Shown here: positions 5,112 to 6,387 of the stretch, one piece after another
How the letters are laid out: every line of letters begins with the position of its first letter
Numbering within the stretch: position 1 is the stretch's first letter
Assembly (NCBI GenBank): GCA_937124495.1
Contig: CAKZKZ010000105.1
Location: 1-6,387 of the forward strand
Direction of reading: 5' to 3'
Length of the DNA: 6,387 bases
From: an uncultured Dokdonia sp.
GTDB taxonomy: Bacteria > Bacteroidota > Bacteroidia > Flavobacteriales > Flavobacteriaceae
Notes under the pieces: model-generated
The model's input: the letters and a program-made list of their open reading frames with translations, nothing else
What the model was told of the DNA's origin: nothing
The model's database searches: none
Program-made: the position numbers and the translations under genes

Positions 5112-6387
5112 ATGCAGCTCAAAAATGCTAATATACTAGTCATAGATGACGATGAAGATGTACTTATAGCGATACGCCTTTTGCTTAAATCACGTGTGCG
5201 TGAGGTGGTGGTCAATAAGAATCCTAACAATATTCAGAACCTTCTGGAGGGGCAAGATTTTGATGTTGTTATTTTAGATATGAACTTTAATGGGCTTGTA
5301 AATACAGGTAATGAAGGGATTTTCTGGCTTAATAAAATCAAAAAACAAGACCCTACAACATCAGTCATTTTGATTACAGCGTATGCCGATATAGATCTTG
5401 CAATACGATCTCTTAAGGAAGGTGCTTCTGACTTTATGGTGAAGCCTTGGAAGAATGATAAGTTACTACATGCGCTAACGGAGGTACTTGCTAAAAAACG
5501 TGTATCAAATACCGAAAAACTTGCGATCGAGTCAAAAACCAAGATTATAGGGGAGAGCAAACCTATGCAAGATGTTTTTATTAAAATTAAAAAAGTGGCA
5601 CCTACTGATGCTAATATTCTTGTATTAGGAGAAAATGGTACAGGGAAGGAGCTCGTGGCTCAAGCCATACACGACAACTCACTGCGTAAGGATAAACCCT
5701 TTATTAAAGTAGATATTGGAGCACTTACAGAATCGCTTTTTGAGAGTGAATTATTTGGATATAAAAAAGGCGCTTTTACCGATGCTAGAGAGGATCGTAA
5801 AGGACGTTTTGAAGCCGCCGATGGCGGTACTTTATTTCTAGATGAAATAGGCAATATTTCATTACGCCAACAGGCGAGATTACTTACGGTGCTTCAAAAT
5901 AGAACCGTTACGCCATTGGGGTCTAATGAGATGATTCCTGTGGATATACGTCTTATTTGTGCCACAAATTTGACATTGGCTGATTTGTCTAATGAGGATA
6001 CTTTTCGAAAAGATCTTATTTACCGTATTAATACCGTTGATATTACTATACCCGCTTTACGAAACCGTGGTACAGATATTACCTTAATAGCGCATCATTT
6101 TATTGATGTATATGCAACTAAATATGGGAAAGGGAGTTTTAAATTAGCTTCTAGTTTTCTACAAAAATTAAAGCAACATACGTTTCCTGGAAATGTTAGA
6201 GAGCTTCAATATGCATTAGAAAAAGTTGTTATCATGGCTGAGGGAACAACACTTGAAGGAAGTGATCTTACATTTTCTGCTATAGAGCAACCTCATAGTC
6301 AGGCGATACTTAAAAATACAAATCTTGAAGAAGTAGAGAAAACAACCATTTTATCAGTTATAGAAAAAAACAATGGTAATATCTCTA
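5112..6387 (+). CDS. Sigma-54-dependent response regulator, NtrC family (first 425 codons; runs off the right edge)
   Basis: This is a cytoplasmic two-component regulator that activates sigma-54 RNA polymerase. The receiver (about 5-125) has the acidic pocket DDD (12-14), phospho-acceptor D56 in VVILDMNF, T89 in ILITAY and K111 in MVKPW. The AAA+ domain (about 145-378) has Walker A GENGTGKE (173-180), the sigma-54 contact loop ELFGYKKGAFTDA (213-225), Walker B GGTLFLDEIG (238-247), the arginine-finger region FRKDLIYRIN (298-307) and sensor II FPGNVREL (358-365). From about 405 (NLEEVEKTTILSVIEKNNGN) the Fis-type DNA-binding domain begins and is cut by the window end; about 25-30 more residues are expected. 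The contact loop reads GAFTDA rather than the textbook GAFTGA. The receiver has about 33 residues between D56 and T89, slightly longer than usual, because of a NGLVNTGNEG loop. There is no Shine-Dalgarno; the ATG at 5112 is the start giving a standard receiver N-terminus. It is divergent from the transporter operon and is its likely activator. A histidine kinase gene probably lies to the right, unseen. Confidence 0.95.
   Translation, partial: MQLKNANILVIDDDEDVLIAIRLLLKSRVREVVVNKNPNNIQNLLEGQDFDVVILDMNFNGLVNTGNEGIFWLNKIKKQDPTTSVILITAYADIDLAIRSLKEGASDFMVKPWKNDKLLHALTEVLAKKRVSNTEKLAIESKTKIIGESKPMQDVFIKIKKVAPTDANILVLGENGTGKELVAQAIHDNSLRKDKPFIKVDIGALTESLFESELFGYKKGAFTDAREDRKGRFEAADGGTLFLDEIGNISLRQQARLLTVLQNRTVTPLGSNEMIPVDIRLICATNLTLADLSNEDTFRKDLIYRINTVDITIPALRNRGTDITLIAHHFIDVYATKYGKGSFKLASSFLQKLKQHTFPGNVRELQYALEKVVIMAEGTTLEGSDLTFSAIEQPHSQAILKNTNLEEVEKTTILSVIEKNNGNIS

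Overview
The window looks like chromosomal DNA from a member of the Bacteroidota, most likely a marine flavobacterium (Flavobacteriaceae). The evidence is AT-rich DNA, start codons preceded by A/T-rich leaders without a Shine-Dalgarno sequence, a TAnnTTTG-type promoter element, roughly 800-residue two-module FtsX/MacB-like permeases, and a subtype of sigma-54 response regulator that I recall from this phylum. Genus level cannot be fixed from the sequence alone.

Layout. Positions 1-4891 are a leftward gene cluster that reads, in order of transcription: a periplasmic adaptor (membrane fusion protein, 4891-3638), a stand-alone ABC ATPase of the LolD/MacB class (3565-2867), a complete large permease (2730-334), and a second, paralogous permease whose first 88 codons lie at 265-1 before it leaves the window. 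Positions 4892-5111 are a 220-bp divergent regulatory region. From 5112 to the right edge runs a rightward NtrC-type response regulator (receiver, AAA+ sigma-54 activation domain, start of a Fis-type HTH), cut off by the window end.

How it fits together. The ATPase, permeases and adaptor are the parts of a MacB-type tripartite efflux or export machine. No TolC-like outer-membrane channel is encoded in the window. The divergent regulator is a bacterial enhancer-binding protein. The leader of the adaptor gene carries a perfect sigma-54 -24 box (TTGGCACG) but a poor -12 box. Upstream of that box are an 11-bp direct repeat with a 22-bp period and a 24-bp perfect palindrome. The simplest model is that the regulator, phosphorylated by a kinase outside the window, binds in this region and drives the transporter operon with sigma-54 RNA polymerase. 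That wiring is inference.

Nothing in the window is clearly a new kind of system. The most useful observations are the regulatory architecture of the divergent region and two paralogous double-module permeases that appear to share one ATPase.
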